Virus record (IMG/VR): IMGVR_UViG_3300034190_000128
Span: 1-41,821 of that record
Source: a virus
Length of the DNA: 41,821 nt
Reading direction: 5' to 3' (one strand)
The position numbers and the translations under genes were made by a program. The notes under the pieces are model-generated. The model worked only from the letters and a program-made list of their open reading frames with translations, was not told the origin of the DNA and made no database searches. Below are positions 31,346 through 40,287 of the stretch, piece after piece. Position 1 is the stretch's first letter, and the number at the start of each line of letters is the position of its first letter.

Positions 31346-31600
31346 CTTTTCTGACATATAGCGACCCCCACCTACCCCCGACCCCCCTGTATGGCGACAC
31401 GCGTGGCACATCTGTATAATAAAGATTTGCGCGAATTTTTTCGTTTTCCACGAAATCGGGCTTCGAAGAAGAGTATGCATTAGCAGGGTTCGGTGCTAGA
31501 CTACCTAATGCAATCAATAACTTAGACACCCCCCACCCTGTTTCGGCGCGCTATGCGTACCCCACCCCCTAGTTTGAAAAAAGCAGTTAGGAGTCCCAGA

Positions 31601-31629
31601 TTGAAAAGATGGAAAAAATTTTTTATACT
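31601..31629 (+). promoter_or_regulatory. Late promoter before the terminase genes
   Basis: TTGAAA (31601-31606) and TATACT (31624-31629), each 5/6 to the sigma70 consensus, 17 bp apart on the + strand. The expected start would give a leader of only about 17 nt before the small terminase ATG at 31653. Confidence 0.65.
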
Positions 31630-31652
31630 CAAATGAAATAGGGGTGGATGGA

Positions 31653-32237
31653 ATGGCGATACATATAGAACCAGAACGTGGGGTGCCTATGCGCCCTGCA
31701 CCAGAGATGAAAGACCTAAGTGTCAAAGCTGCCGCTGCCGCTCAGACGGTAGAGTACTTGCACGCCAATGGCTTAGAGGTAAAACCGAGCAACGCTGATA
31801 AGGATGCTGCCGCTGCACTGGCTGTAGCGTATGCGGGTGATCCTGATAAAACGTCTAAGGCCGCAACCCCGAAACGGGTGGCAAACTTGACTCCTGCAAC
31901 CCTGCTGATGACGGACAAAATCCTGAAAGACTTCGGGCATTCGGTGGTCAAGAGCGCGACACAGGTTAGGTATCTCGTTACAAACAAGCTGATAGAAGAG
32001 ACAGAAAACCCTGATCCACGTATCCGCATCCGTGCTTTGGAGCTGCTGGGTAAGATCAGTGATGTAGGGTTGTTCGCGGAGAAGTCTGAGGTGACAGTTA
32101 CCCACCAGACTACAGATGACCTGAAGGACAAACTGCGGGAGAAGCTGTCACGGCTAGTGAATCCAGAGGTCGAGGACGCCGTAGTTTTAGACGCCGATGC
32201 CATCGACGTTGACAAGGAGCTAGGGCTGGATGGTTAG
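31653..32237 (+). CDS. terS: Probable small terminase subunit (194 aa)
   Basis: Located directly upstream of, and overlapping by 8 bases, the large terminase gene. After an Ala-rich N-terminal helix it has LTPATLLMTDKILKDFGHSV and ALELLGKISDVGLFAEKSEV, a pattern found in small terminases of P22-like marine phages; the C-terminus is acidic. It would recognise the packaging site and recruit the large subunit. ATG 31653 has AGGGG upstream; a GTG three codons earlier is possible. Assignment rests mainly on position. Confidence 0.7.
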   Translation: MAIHIEPERGVPMRPAPEMKDLSVKAAAAAQTVEYLHANGLEVKPSNADKDAAAALAVAYAGDPDKTSKAATPKRVANLTPATLLMTDKILKDFGHSVVKSATQVRYLVTNKLIEETENPDPRIRIRALELLGKISDVGLFAEKSEVTVTHQTTDDLKDKLREKLSRLVNPEVEDAVVLDADAIDVDKELGLDG

Positions 32238-33792
32238 TTTAGCTAATTTAGCTAAGGATATGGATTTCTCTCCCGTCGAAGTACAGCACATGCTGGACAA
32301 CTTGGACTCGTTCAGTCCTGAAGAGTTGGCAGAGATAGACAAGATCGTGGGAGAACTCTCCACGAGACAGTATAATCAGTCAGCACATGACGATCTCATT
32401 GAGTTCTGCAAACGAATGCAGCCTGACTACAAGGTGGGTAGACACCATAGGATACTGGCAGATCAGCTCATGGCGTTGGAAGACGGCTCCAAAGACCGTG
32501 TGTGCGTCAACATACCTCCACGGCACGGGAAATCGCAGCTTGTGTCTATATTCTACCCAGCTTGGTTCTTGGGGCGTAACCCTGATAAGAAGGTGATGAT
32601 GGTCTCGCACACCACAGACCTCGCGGTGGACTTCGGGCGGAAGGTGCGGAACCTGATCTCTATCGATGCGTATAAAGATATATTCCCAGAGGTCTCGCTG
32701 GCGGTTGACTCGAAGTCTGCGGGGCGGTGGAACACGAACTTTGGGGGTGAGTACTTCGCCTGTGGTATTGGGTCAGCCCTTGCTGGCCGTGGTGCAGACT
32801 TACTTCTGGTTGACGACCCACACTCCGAGCAGGATGTTATCAACGGTAACTTCTCAGTATTTGAAAAAGCCTATGAATGGTTCACCTTTGGCGCTCGTAC
32901 ACGTCTGATGCCCGGTGGACGGGTAGCTATTGTGCAGACACGTTGGCATATGGACGACCTTACAGGCCGTGTAACTAACGATATGATTAAGAATCCACTG
33001 TCTGACCAGTATGAGATCGTTGAGTTTCCGGCGATTCTAGACGCAGAAGACGCAGATGGTAAGCCAATACAGAAGCCATTGTGGCCTGAGTTCTTTGATC
33101 TGGTGGCTTTGGAGCGTACAAAAGCGTCTATGCCTGCGTTCCAGTGGAACTCGCAGTATCAGCAGAAGCCTACGTCCGAAGCAGCGTCGATTGTTAAGCG
33201 TGAGTGGTGGAATATATGGCCCGGTGACACTCCACCAGCCGTAGAATATGTCATTATGTCTCTCGATGCGGCGGCAGAGAAGCATAACCGCGCCGATTAC
33301 ACCGCGCTGACAACGTGGGGGGTGTTCTATAACGAGAATGAGAACGCACATCAGCTTATTCTCATGGATTCTATCAAGAAACGACTGGAATTTCCTGAGT
33401 TAAAGACACTTGCCATGGAAGAATACAACAAATGGGAGCCAGATTCGTTTATTGTGGAGAAAAAGTCCTCTGGAACTGCGCTTTACCAAGAAATGAGGCG
33501 GATGGGCCTGCCCGTGCAGGAGTATACACCCCACAGAGGCACTGGGGACAAGCTCGCAAGGCTTAATTCTGTGGCGGATATCATTGCATCGGGGCTTGTA
33601 TGGGTGCCAGCCACCCGTTGGGCGGACGAGCTAGTGGAGGAAGTGGCTGGATTTCCGTTTATGTCCAACGATGACCTTGTTGACTCCACGGTTATGGCGC
33701 TACTGCGGTTCAGGCAGGGTGGTTTTATCCGTCTTCCGACTGATGAAATGGATGATGAGCCAACTTATCAGCACCGCAGAGAGTATTATTAG
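32230..33792 (+). CDS. terL: Terminase large subunit (520 aa)
   Basis: The N-terminal packaging ATPase has Walker A PPRHGKS (K101) and Walker B LLLVDDPH (D195, D196), with VMMVSHT and VQTRWHMDD as further motor motifs. The C-terminal RNase H-like nuclease shows IMSLDAAA (D345) and SNDDLVDS (D481, D482, D485). Length is normal. It cuts and pumps the genome into the prohead through the portal. AAGGAG precedes the ATG. The stop overlaps the end of a convergent small gene on the other strand. Confidence 0.95.
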   Translation: MVSLANLAKDMDFSPVEVQHMLDNLDSFSPEELAEIDKIVGELSTRQYNQSAHDDLIEFCKRMQPDYKVGRHHRILADQLMALEDGSKDRVCVNIPPRHGKSQLVSIFYPAWFLGRNPDKKVMMVSHTTDLAVDFGRKVRNLISIDAYKDIFPEVSLAVDSKSAGRWNTNFGGEYFACGIGSALAGRGADLLLVDDPHSEQDVINGNFSVFEKAYEWFTFGARTRLMPGGRVAIVQTRWHMDDLTGRVTNDMIKNPLSDQYEIVEFPAILDAEDADGKPIQKPLWPEFFDLVALERTKASMPAFQWNSQYQQKPTSEAASIVKREWWNIWPGDTPPAVEYVIMSLDAAAEKHNRADYTALTTWGVFYNENENAHQLILMDSIKKRLEFPELKTLAMEEYNKWEPDSFIVEKKSSGTALYQEMRRMGLPVQEYTPHRGTGDKLARLNSVADIIASGLVWVPATRWADELVEEVAGFPFMSNDDLVDSTVMALLRFRQGGFIRLPTDEMDDEPTYQHRREYY

Positions 33793-34019
33793 TGTTTTTC
33801 TGCCAACTTGTCGATTTTGCCTTCTAGGCGAAGTAGGTGATCTACGACTCGATTCAGTTCTGATTGGTGATCTTCCCGCTTCATATAGTTTTCGCGGGTC
33901 ATGTTTAGGAGGATGTTAAGGCGTTTAACTTCATTGTTGAGTTGGCTAAACCACCAAGCCAGTGGGGTTATGATTAACACCAGCACAATATCCCAAATCA
34001 TCGGTATAGAAACTTCCAT
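33789..34019 (-). CDS. Membrane-anchored coiled-coil protein, reverse-strand insertion (76 aa)
   Basis: Begins MEVSIPMIWDIVLVLIITPL, one transmembrane helix, followed by a charged coiled coil (FSQLNNEVKRLNILLNM...) ending DKLAEKH. It is on the opposite strand to the packaging genes and has its own candidate promoter. GAGG lies 7 nt before the ATG. The topology resembles small lysis accessory proteins or superinfection-exclusion proteins; neither can be proved. The convergent overlap with the terminase stop suggests a later insertion. Confidence 0.65.
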   Translation of the reverse strand: MEVSIPMIWDIVLVLIITPLAWWFSQLNNEVKRLNILLNMTRENYMKREDHQSELNRVVDHLLRLEGKIDKLAEKH

Positions 34020-34043
34020 AGACAACCTCACTGCTCAACCTCT

Positions 34044-34072
34044 ACTGTACACAAAATAATTCTTCGATTCAA
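34044..34072 (-). promoter_or_regulatory. Promoter for the reverse-strand membrane protein gene
   Basis: TTGAAT (34067-34072) and TACAGT (34044-34049), 17 bp apart on the - strand, 25 bases before the ATG at 34019. Confidence 0.45.
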
Positions 34073-34098
34073 CAGGGGTCTTTATAGCCCTGTTTTTT
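34071..34098 (+). terminator. Terminator downstream of the terminase genes
   Basis: AACAGGG pairs with CCCTGTT (7 bp, 10-nt loop), followed by a TTTTTT run on the + strand. Terminase transcripts would run antisense through the small reverse gene and end here. Confidence 0.7.
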
Positions 34099-34144
34099 CT
34101 GTTATAGTGCAGTTTGAAGCGTGTATCTCCCAAACGCGTTTCAC

Positions 34145-34181
34145 GGCGAGGTGGGCGTCCCACCCAATGGTCCGCCTCGCC
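34145..34181 (+). other. Structured leader upstream of the portal gene
   Basis: Outer arms GGCGAGG/CCTCGCC enclose an inner TGGG-CGT-CCCA hairpin. A 10-bp palindrome AAACGCGTTT (34132-34141) lies just before and TATAAT (34198-34203) just after. The 220-base gap holds no gene; it may carry the portal operon's promoter or a packaging signal. Confidence 0.4.
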
Positions 34182-34242
34182 ACTAGACGAATGGCAGTAT
34201 AATCTGCTATTGTTTCAGTGTGTACACAGTTAGGAGACTGTA

Positions 34243-36657
34243 ATGGCCGTCGAGAGACAGATAGAACCCTCAGATTTAGACATCGAAGGCACAGGCGCGG
34301 AAGAGATCGAAGTAGAGATCGTAAATCCTGAAGCGGTGTCCATCGATACGGGTGATGGTGGGGTTATTATTGATTTTGAAGGTACTATCTCTGACGAACT
34401 TATGGGTGGAAGCCATGACGAGAACCTCGCAGAAGTAATCGAAGAGGGTGTTCTGGAGTCTATGGCGTCAGAACTTGTGGGAGATTTTGAATCTGACCGT
34501 GAATCCCGCCGTGATTGGGCCAGAGCCTACGTCAAAGGCTTGGATTTGCTAGGTATGAAGATCGAAGATCGCAGTCAACCATGGCAGGGCGCGTCCGGTG
34601 TGTTTCATCCAGTACTAACTGAAGCTGTTGTACGCTTCCAAGCACAGGCTATGGGGGAGCTTTTCCCTGCATCTGGACCGTGCCGTACTAAGATTATGGG
34701 TAAAATGACCCCTGAGAAGCTAGATCAAGCTGATCGTATCCAGACAGAAATGAATTACCTCCTCACAGAGGAGATGACTGAGTACCGCGATGAGACAGAG
34801 CAGATGCTATTTAAGCTCCCGCTCGCTGGTTCTGCATTCAAGAAGGTCTACTACGATCCGATTATGGAGCGTCCGGCGTCTATGTTTGTCCCTGCAGAGG
34901 ACTTTGTAGCGTCTTACGGGGCATCAGATTTGATGACCTGCCCACGATATACGCACATAATGAAGAAAACATCTAATGAAATCTTGGAGTTACAGGTAGC
35001 AGGGTTCTACAGAGACGTTGACCTGCCTGATCCAGAGCCAGATTTCTCAGATATACAAGAAAAATATGACGAGCTAGATGGGGAGAGCGCCGTCATAGAA
35101 GATGATGATCGGCATACGATTCTAGAGATGCACGTTACCATGAACATGCCAGAAGAGTTTGACGATCCTGATGGGATTGCACGCCCGTATATCGTTACTA
35201 TTGATAAGTCCTCCCGTGAAATTTTATCTATTAGAAGGAATTGGTACGAGGATGACCGTAAGAAAAAGAAACGCGCACATTTTGTCCATTACAAGTATCT
35301 GCCGGGACTGGGTTTCTATGGTACGGGCCTTATTCATCTCATCGGTGGTCTCGCCAAGTCTGCCACTTCAATTCTTCGCCAGCTTATTGATGCTGGTACA
35401 CTATCGAACTTGCCTGCTGGCCTTAAAGCTAGGGGAATGCGTATTAAAGGGGACGACAGTCCGCTTATGCCGGGTGAGTTTAGGGACGTTGATGTACCGG
35501 GCGGTGCTATTCGGGATTCGATTACGTTCATCCCTTACAAAGAGCCATCGTCTGTACTCTACTCGTTACTGGGCAACATTGTCGAAGAAGGAAGACGCAT
35601 TGGTTCGGTTGCGGACATTCAAGTAGGTGACATGAACGCACAGGCACCTGTGGGTACAACTCTCGCTTTGATGGAACGCTCCATGAAAGTTATGTCCGGC
35701 GTTCAGGCTCGTATGCACGCAGCTATGAAGAAAGAGCTACGCCTCTTGTCTAGCATTATCCGTGACTACATGCCGTCAGAGTATGCTTACGAGATGGATG
35801 GTGACTTTGATCGTCAGAAGGATTTTGACTCTCGTGTAGACGTTATACCTGTGTCTGACCCCAACGCTGCGACAATGTCCCAGCGGATTATGCAGTATCA
35901 AGCGGCCCTTCAATTGTCTCAACAGGCTCCACAGCTCTACGACTTGGGTAAGCTACACCGTCAGATGCTTGAGGTTCTGGGTATTCAGGACGCTGGGGAT
36001 ATCATTAAGCTGCCTGAAGACATCAAACCCTCTGATCCTGTTACAGAAAATATGATGCTGCTCAAGCAAGAGCCTGTCAAAGCCTTCAAGTATCAGGACC
36101 ACGAGGCACATATCGCTGTGCATATGGCAGCGATGCAAGACCCCAAAATGCGGGAAATGGTTGGTCAGTCTCCGTTTGCTCAAGCAATTGGTCAGGCTAT
36201 GGCCGCTCACATCACAGAACATGTTGCGTTCCAGTATCGTCGTGAAATTGAGAAGATGCTTGGTGTTGAGATGCCAAATGAAGATCAGCCTTTGCCAGAA
36301 GACGTAGAGGTTCAAATCTCTAGGCTCGCTAAGGATGCTGCTGAGAAGCTACTCCAAAAAGATCAGATGGAAGCGCAGCAGAAGCAGATACAACAACAGC
36401 AGCAAGACCCAGTTGTTCAGATGCAGCAGATGGAATTGCAGATGAAGCAGCAAGAATTGCAGCATAAGATTCAGATGGATACCGCGAAACTGCAGCTTGA
36501 TGCAGAGCGAATTTCTTCTGAGAACCAGAGAGAGGGCGCACGTTTGGGTGTTAAACTTGCCACTGATCTGGATGAAGCACAGCGCAAAGATCAAGCAGAG
36601 GGCGCTAAACTAGGTATTGAAGTAGCAAAGGAGCTTGCTAAGGGAGATGGACGATAA
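34243..36657 (+). CDS. Portal protein (804 aa)
   Basis: Length, position after terminase and sequence fit P22-like portal proteins. It has an acidic N-terminus, a core with SRRDWARAYVKGLDLLG, FHPVLTEAVVRFQAQAMGEL and FKLPLAGSAFKKVYYDP, and a Gln-rich helical C-terminus (residues about 700-760, QQKQIQQQQQDPVVQMQQ), a likely coiled coil at the barrel end. The portal forms the 12-subunit ring for DNA entry and connects head to tail. AGGAG lies 6 nt before the ATG. It overlaps the next gene by 11 bases. Confidence 0.85.
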   Translation: MAVERQIEPSDLDIEGTGAEEIEVEIVNPEAVSIDTGDGGVIIDFEGTISDELMGGSHDENLAEVIEEGVLESMASELVGDFESDRESRRDWARAYVKGLDLLGMKIEDRSQPWQGASGVFHPVLTEAVVRFQAQAMGELFPASGPCRTKIMGKMTPEKLDQADRIQTEMNYLLTEEMTEYRDETEQMLFKLPLAGSAFKKVYYDPIMERPASMFVPAEDFVASYGASDLMTCPRYTHIMKKTSNEILELQVAGFYRDVDLPDPEPDFSDIQEKYDELDGESAVIEDDDRHTILEMHVTMNMPEEFDDPDGIARPYIVTIDKSSREILSIRRNWYEDDRKKKKRAHFVHYKYLPGLGFYGTGLIHLIGGLAKSATSILRQLIDAGTLSNLPAGLKARGMRIKGDDSPLMPGEFRDVDVPGGAIRDSITFIPYKEPSSVLYSLLGNIVEEGRRIGSVADIQVGDMNAQAPVGTTLALMERSMKVMSGVQARMHAAMKKELRLLSSIIRDYMPSEYAYEMDGDFDRQKDFDSRVDVIPVSDPNAATMSQRIMQYQAALQLSQQAPQLYDLGKLHRQMLEVLGIQDAGDIIKLPEDIKPSDPVTENMMLLKQEPVKAFKYQDHEAHIAVHMAAMQDPKMREMVGQSPFAQAIGQAMAAHITEHVAFQYRREIEKMLGVEMPNEDQPLPEDVEVQISRLAKDAAEKLLQKDQMEAQQKQIQQQQQDPVVQMQQMELQMKQQELQHKIQMDTAKLQLDAERISSENQREGARLGVKLATDLDEAQRKDQAEGAKLGIEVAKELAKGDGR

Positions 36658-36835
36658 CGTATTTACGCTGGTGGGTCGTAAACTAGACGAGTACGAGGAC
36701 GAATTAAAAACGTACCTCGCGTCTGGCGCGGCGGATAGTATGGAACTCTATAATCGTATGGTGGGGCGAATAGAGGCTCTGAGGTTCATCAGGGATGACC
36801 TCAAAGATATTGAGACACGGTATATTGAAAGATAA
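36647..36835 (+). CDS. Small helical protein after portal (62 aa)
   Basis: Begins MDDNVFTLVGRKLDEYEDEL, all charged helices. It overlaps the portal end and sits before the GroES-like gene. Similar tiny helical proteins occur beside portal genes of marine podovirus-like phages, possibly in head assembly. The start at 36647 has AGGGAG adjacent and AAGGAG further upstream; the first in-frame alternative is four codons earlier. Confidence 0.6.
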   Translation: MDDNVFTLVGRKLDEYEDELKTYLASGAADSMELYNRMVGRIEALRFIRDDLKDIETRYIER

Positions 36836-36922
36836 CATGTTCTAGTGTACCGTACCCTTGGGAGAACTACGCAGGCAACTGCGCAGGGTATCTGTGAACC
36901 TTTAATCACTGCAGGAAGAGAT

Positions 36923-37291
36923 ATGTATACAGGGAATAAGAAGACAGAGGAAAAGGTGGCCTCTAAACTACCGAAACCACAAGGATATAAAATCCTTATT
37001 GGTGTACCCGAAACAAGTGATAAGACCGAAGGTGGGGTCATAATGCCTGACGGGATTCGTTCCGCAGAAGAGACCGCATCTATTATTGGTTTTGTCATGG
37101 AGCTAGGCGCTGACGCCTACGCAGATGAATCTAAGTTTCCACATGGACCGTACTGCAAGAAGGGGGATTTCGTAATCTTCCGTTCGTATTCTGGCACTCG
37201 GTTCAAGGTTTATGGGAAAGAGTTTCGTTTAATCAATGATGACACTGTAGAGGCAGTTGTCGATGATCCACGGGGGTACGCAAGAGCATGA
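36923..37291 (+). CDS. GroES-like co-chaperonin (122 aa)
   Basis: The core KPQGYKILIGVPETSDKTEG, then GGVIMPDGIRSAEE (mobile-loop-like region), GFVMELGADAY, CKKGDFVIFRSYSGTRF and FRLINDDTVEAVV, follows the Cpn10/GroES beta-barrel pattern. Phage versions (for example T4 gp31) replace host GroES so that GroEL can fold the capsid protein. Its place just before scaffold and head genes fits. ATG 36923 has GGAAGAG before it; a GTG 78 bases upstream lacks a ribosome binding site. It overlaps the scaffold start as ATGA. Confidence 0.8.
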   Translation: MYTGNKKTEEKVASKLPKPQGYKILIGVPETSDKTEGGVIMPDGIRSAEETASIIGFVMELGADAYADESKFPHGPYCKKGDFVIFRSYSGTRFKVYGKEFRLINDDTVEAVVDDPRGYARA

Positions 37292-38247
37292 ATCAATTAG
37301 CAGAACAAACAGAGTTTCAAGACGAAACAGTCGCTGAAGCTCTAGCCAACTCACAGCCAGAAGAGTCTGACAGTGATGATGGATTTGAAATCGAGGTTAT
37401 AGACGACACGCCAGAAGAAGATAAGGGCAAGCCTCGTCGCGCCGAAAGCGCCCAACCTAATGTCCCAGACGACGATGAGGTTGAGAAGTACAGTGAAGGC
37501 GTACAGAAACGTATCAAGCAACTAAAGTTTGAATACCACGAAGAGCGTCGAGCAAAAGAAGAATCTGCTCGGTTGCAAGAAGAAGCCTTACGCTTTGCCC
37601 AGCAAGTAAAGGCTGAGAACGAACAGCTACGCAAGACCCTCTCAGAGGGTGAAGGTGTACTTGTCAATCAGGCTAAGGGGCGCGTAAGCGCAGAGATGGA
37701 TAAGGCTAAGTCTGCTTTTAAGACGGCATATGAGTCTGGTGACCCCGATGCGTTACTAGAGGCTCAGGAAAAACTTAACGCGCTTCAAAGCGAGAAGATG
37801 CGTTACGAAAGCTACAAGCCTCAACCAGTTCAACAGAAAGCACCTGAACCACAATATCAGGCACCAGCAGTGCAACCGCCTAAGCCGGATAAACGCGCTA
37901 TGGAGTGGGCCAGCAAGAACGAATGGTTTGAGAAAGACCCTGAGATGACAGGGTATGCTTACGGCCTTCACGAGAAGCTCGTGAAAAGCGGTATTGATCC
38001 AAGGACGGAAGAATACTACAATGAGTTAGACACTGCGGTTCGCCGCGTGTTCCCAGATAAGTTTGGCGATGAGATTATTGAGGAATCTGCACCTCAACGC
38101 CAAGCGGGTAACGTAGTCGCCCCCGCTGCTCGCAGTGGAAAAAGACCACGCAAAGTGCAACTGACCTCAACGCAGGTTTCTCTCGCCAAGAGACTTGGTC
38201 TGTCAAATGAACAATATGCGGCGCAATTGATGAAGGAAATGAAATAA
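37288..38247 (+). CDS. Scaffolding protein (319 aa)
   Basis: An acidic N-terminus (ESDSDDGFEIEVIDDTPEED), a long central coiled coil (KQLKFEYHEERRAKEES...), a Pro/Gln linker and a basic C-terminal helix (RSGKRPRKVQL, SLAKRLGLS). This layout, between the portal and head proteins, is typical of phage scaffolds, which guide prohead assembly and leave before packaging. ATGA overlap with the GroES-like gene; its stop overlaps the next ATG (TAATG). Confidence 0.8.
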   Translation: MNQLAEQTEFQDETVAEALANSQPEESDSDDGFEIEVIDDTPEEDKGKPRRAESAQPNVPDDDEVEKYSEGVQKRIKQLKFEYHEERRAKEESARLQEEALRFAQQVKAENEQLRKTLSEGEGVLVNQAKGRVSAEMDKAKSAFKTAYESGDPDALLEAQEKLNALQSEKMRYESYKPQPVQQKAPEPQYQAPAVQPPKPDKRAMEWASKNEWFEKDPEMTGYAYGLHEKLVKSGIDPRTEEYYNELDTAVRRVFPDKFGDEIIEESAPQRQAGNVVAPAARSGKRPRKVQLTSTQVSLAKRLGLSNEQYAAQLMKEMK

Positions 38248-38690
38248 TGTCGAATAGGAACTCACGCACTACAGAGACCCGCGAGTCGGGTCAACGCAAG
38301 GTGTCATGGCAGAGACCGTCAATGTTACCAACCCCCGAACCCAGACCCGGTATTGAGTACCGCTGGATTCGCACCGCTACTCTTGGGAAAAATGATAACA
38401 CCAACGTCTCTTCTAAATTTCGTGAGGGATGGACACCCGTTCGTTCAGAAGATCATCCAAACCTTCAAGTTGTGTCTGATATCGAGTCTCGATTTACAGA
38501 CAACATAGAGGTCGGTGGATTACTGCTTTGTCAAAATTCAACCGAAAATGTGCAAGCTCGCCGTGAAGCCCAGCTCGATCAGGCCCAAAACCAGATGAGT
38601 GCTGTGGACAATAGCTACTTGCGCAATTCCGATCCGCGTATGCCCGTACTAGACCCAGAACGGTCAACGCGTTCTTCATTCGGCAAGTAA
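38247..38690 (+). CDS. Head-associated protein of unknown function (147 aa)
   Basis: Polar and probably partly disordered: a Thr/Arg/Ser-rich N-terminus, a central PGIEYRWIRTATLGKNDNTN segment and a C-terminal NSYLRNSDPRMPVL. It is coupled to the scaffold gene by TAATG. Proteins like this lie between scaffold and capsid genes in several marine phages; a capsid-linked role is inferred from position only. Confidence 0.65.
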   Translation: MSNRNSRTTETRESGQRKVSWQRPSMLPTPEPRPGIEYRWIRTATLGKNDNTNVSSKFREGWTPVRSEDHPNLQVVSDIESRFTDNIEVGGLLLCQNSTENVQARREAQLDQAQNQMSAVDNSYLRNSDPRMPVLDPERSTRSSFGK

Positions 38691-38733
38691 CCTGAAAGGG
38701 GAGCTTGTCTAACTTAAATTAGGAGTAAGAGAG

Positions 38734-39348
38734 ATGGCTACTACAGCAGCTCCCTATGGCCTACGTCCTGTCAAACGTGCGGACGGAATGCCATATGCTG
38801 GGGCAACGTCCCAGTTTCTCATCGACCCCGCTGGTGAAGCGACTAACCTGTTCTACGGGCAAGTTGTTCACATCGGAGCCGATGGCTATATCGCCCTGTC
38901 AACAGCGACAGGTGCCGATGGAACCACAAATGCGTTCCCAACAGGTACAACCTTAACAGGTTCTCTTGGTGTGTTCGTTGGTTGTGAATATGTCAACTCA
39001 TCGGGCCAATTGGTTCAGGCTCAGTATTACCCATCTGGTACGTCCAATGGTGATGCTATCAAAGCCTATGTTGTTGACGATCCAAACGTACTGTTTCAAG
39101 TACAAGCCGATGGTGCGATGGATCAATCTGACATTGGTGCAAACACGTTCTTTGCAGCAGCGCAGTCTACCTCTACTGGTTCTACCACAACAGGTAACTC
39201 AACTTCTGCAGTAGACGCTACCACTGTCACAACAACCGCCGCCTTCCGTATCGTGTCTGCAGTATCCCCAATTACGGATGCTTTCCCCGATCTGTTGGTT
39301 AAATTCAACCCCGGTTATAACAGCATGACAAATGCTGTTGGCTTGTAA
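38734..39348 (+). CDS. Probable head decoration/structural protein (204 aa)
   Basis: Begins MATTAAPYGLRPVKRADGMP; beta-rich, with many Gly, Thr and Ser and a Thr/Ser-rich loop at about residues 148-170. The APYGLRPV start is common in structural proteins encoded just before marine phage capsid genes. GGAGTAAGAG precedes the ATG. It probably covers or stabilises the capsid, like a decoration protein. Confidence 0.7.
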   Translation: MATTAAPYGLRPVKRADGMPYAGATSQFLIDPAGEATNLFYGQVVHIGADGYIALSTATGADGTTNAFPTGTTLTGSLGVFVGCEYVNSSGQLVQAQYYPSGTSNGDAIKAYVVDDPNVLFQVQADGAMDQSDIGANTFFAAAQSTSTGSTTTGNSTSAVDATTVTTTAAFRIVSAVSPITDAFPDLLVKFNPGYNSMTNAVGL

Positions 39349-39360
39349 GGAGGCTAACTA

Positions 39361-40266
39361 ATGGCTATTTCACGCGCCCAGCTCCTTAAAGAGCTATTGC
39401 CCGGTCTTAACGCTCTCTTTGGGCTTGAGTACGGCAAGTACGAAAACGAACATGCAGAAATCTATGAGACTGAAAACTCAGAACGTAGTTTTGAGGAAGA
39501 AGTAAAATTATCAGGATTTGGCGCAGCCCCAGTTAAAGCTGAAGGCTCTTCCATCTCTTATGATAATGCTCAAGAATCGTTTACAGCTCGTTACAATCAC
39601 GAGACTGTTGGCATGGGTTTCTCCATCACTGAAGAAGCGATGGAAGATAACTTGTACGATTCTCTGTCTGCTCGTTATACTAAAGCCTTGGCTCGCGCTA
39701 TGGCATACACCAAGCAGGTTAAAGCAGCTTCGTTGCTGAACACAGGCTTCACCACATTCAACTCTGGTGATGGCACTACACTGTTCTCAACAACACACGG
39801 CACTGTGGCTGGCACTAATAACGCCAACCGCCCTGCAGTTGCTGCAGACTTGAACGAAACCTCGCTTGAGCAAGCAGTAATTGACATCGCAGCGTACACT
39901 GATGAACGCGGCCTGTTGATTGCAGCTCGCCCACGCAAGCTCATCGTTCCACCTGCGTTGATGTTTGTTGCAACTCGTTTGCTTCAGACTGAACTGCGTG
40001 TAGGTACAGCGGATAACGACATTAATGCTATCAACACTAATGGTTCGATCCCTGAAGGTTATCGCGTCAACCACTATCTGACTGACGCAGACGCCTTCTT
40101 CCTGACTACAGATGTTCCAAACGGCATGAAGCACTTTGTGCGTACAGCCATGCAGACATCTATGGACGGTGACTTCGATACAGGTAACGTGCGCTACAAA
40201 GCGCGTGAGCGTTATTCTTTCGGTGTATCCGATCCGCTTGGGATGTACGGTTCGCCCGGTGCATAA
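39361..40266 (+). CDS. Major capsid protein (301 aa)
   Basis: Features of HK97-fold capsid proteins: N-terminal LLPGLNALFGLEY, SRSF-like EEVKLSGFG-AAPVKAEGSS (quoted in parts), SYDNAQESFTARYNHETVG (a Mu gpT-like E-loop/P-domain pattern), the FSTTHGTVAGTNNANRP segment and a C-terminal YKARERYSFGVSDPLGMYG strand. The size and the following strong terminator fit an abundant protein. GGAGGCTAACTA is an excellent ribosome binding site. Confidence 0.85.
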   Translation: MAISRAQLLKELLPGLNALFGLEYGKYENEHAEIYETENSERSFEEEVKLSGFGAAPVKAEGSSISYDNAQESFTARYNHETVGMGFSITEEAMEDNLYDSLSARYTKALARAMAYTKQVKAASLLNTGFTTFNSGDGTTLFSTTHGTVAGTNNANRPAVAADLNETSLEQAVIDIAAYTDERGLLIAARPRKLIVPPALMFVATRLLQTELRVGTADNDINAINTNGSIPEGYRVNHYLTDADAFFLTTDVPNGMKHFVRTAMQTSMDGDFDTGNVRYKARERYSFGVSDPLGMYGSPGA

Positions 40267-40287
40267 AGCGAGTTGTAGACTAAATAG

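Noticed and set aside
31239-31529. 96-codon reading frame on the - strand
   Set aside because: It covers the promoter at 31276, a palindrome copy and C-rich DNA, and has no good ribosome binding site.
36845-36922. Earlier GTG start for the GroES-like gene
   Set aside because: No ribosome binding site; the Cpn10 pattern begins well after the ATG at 36923.
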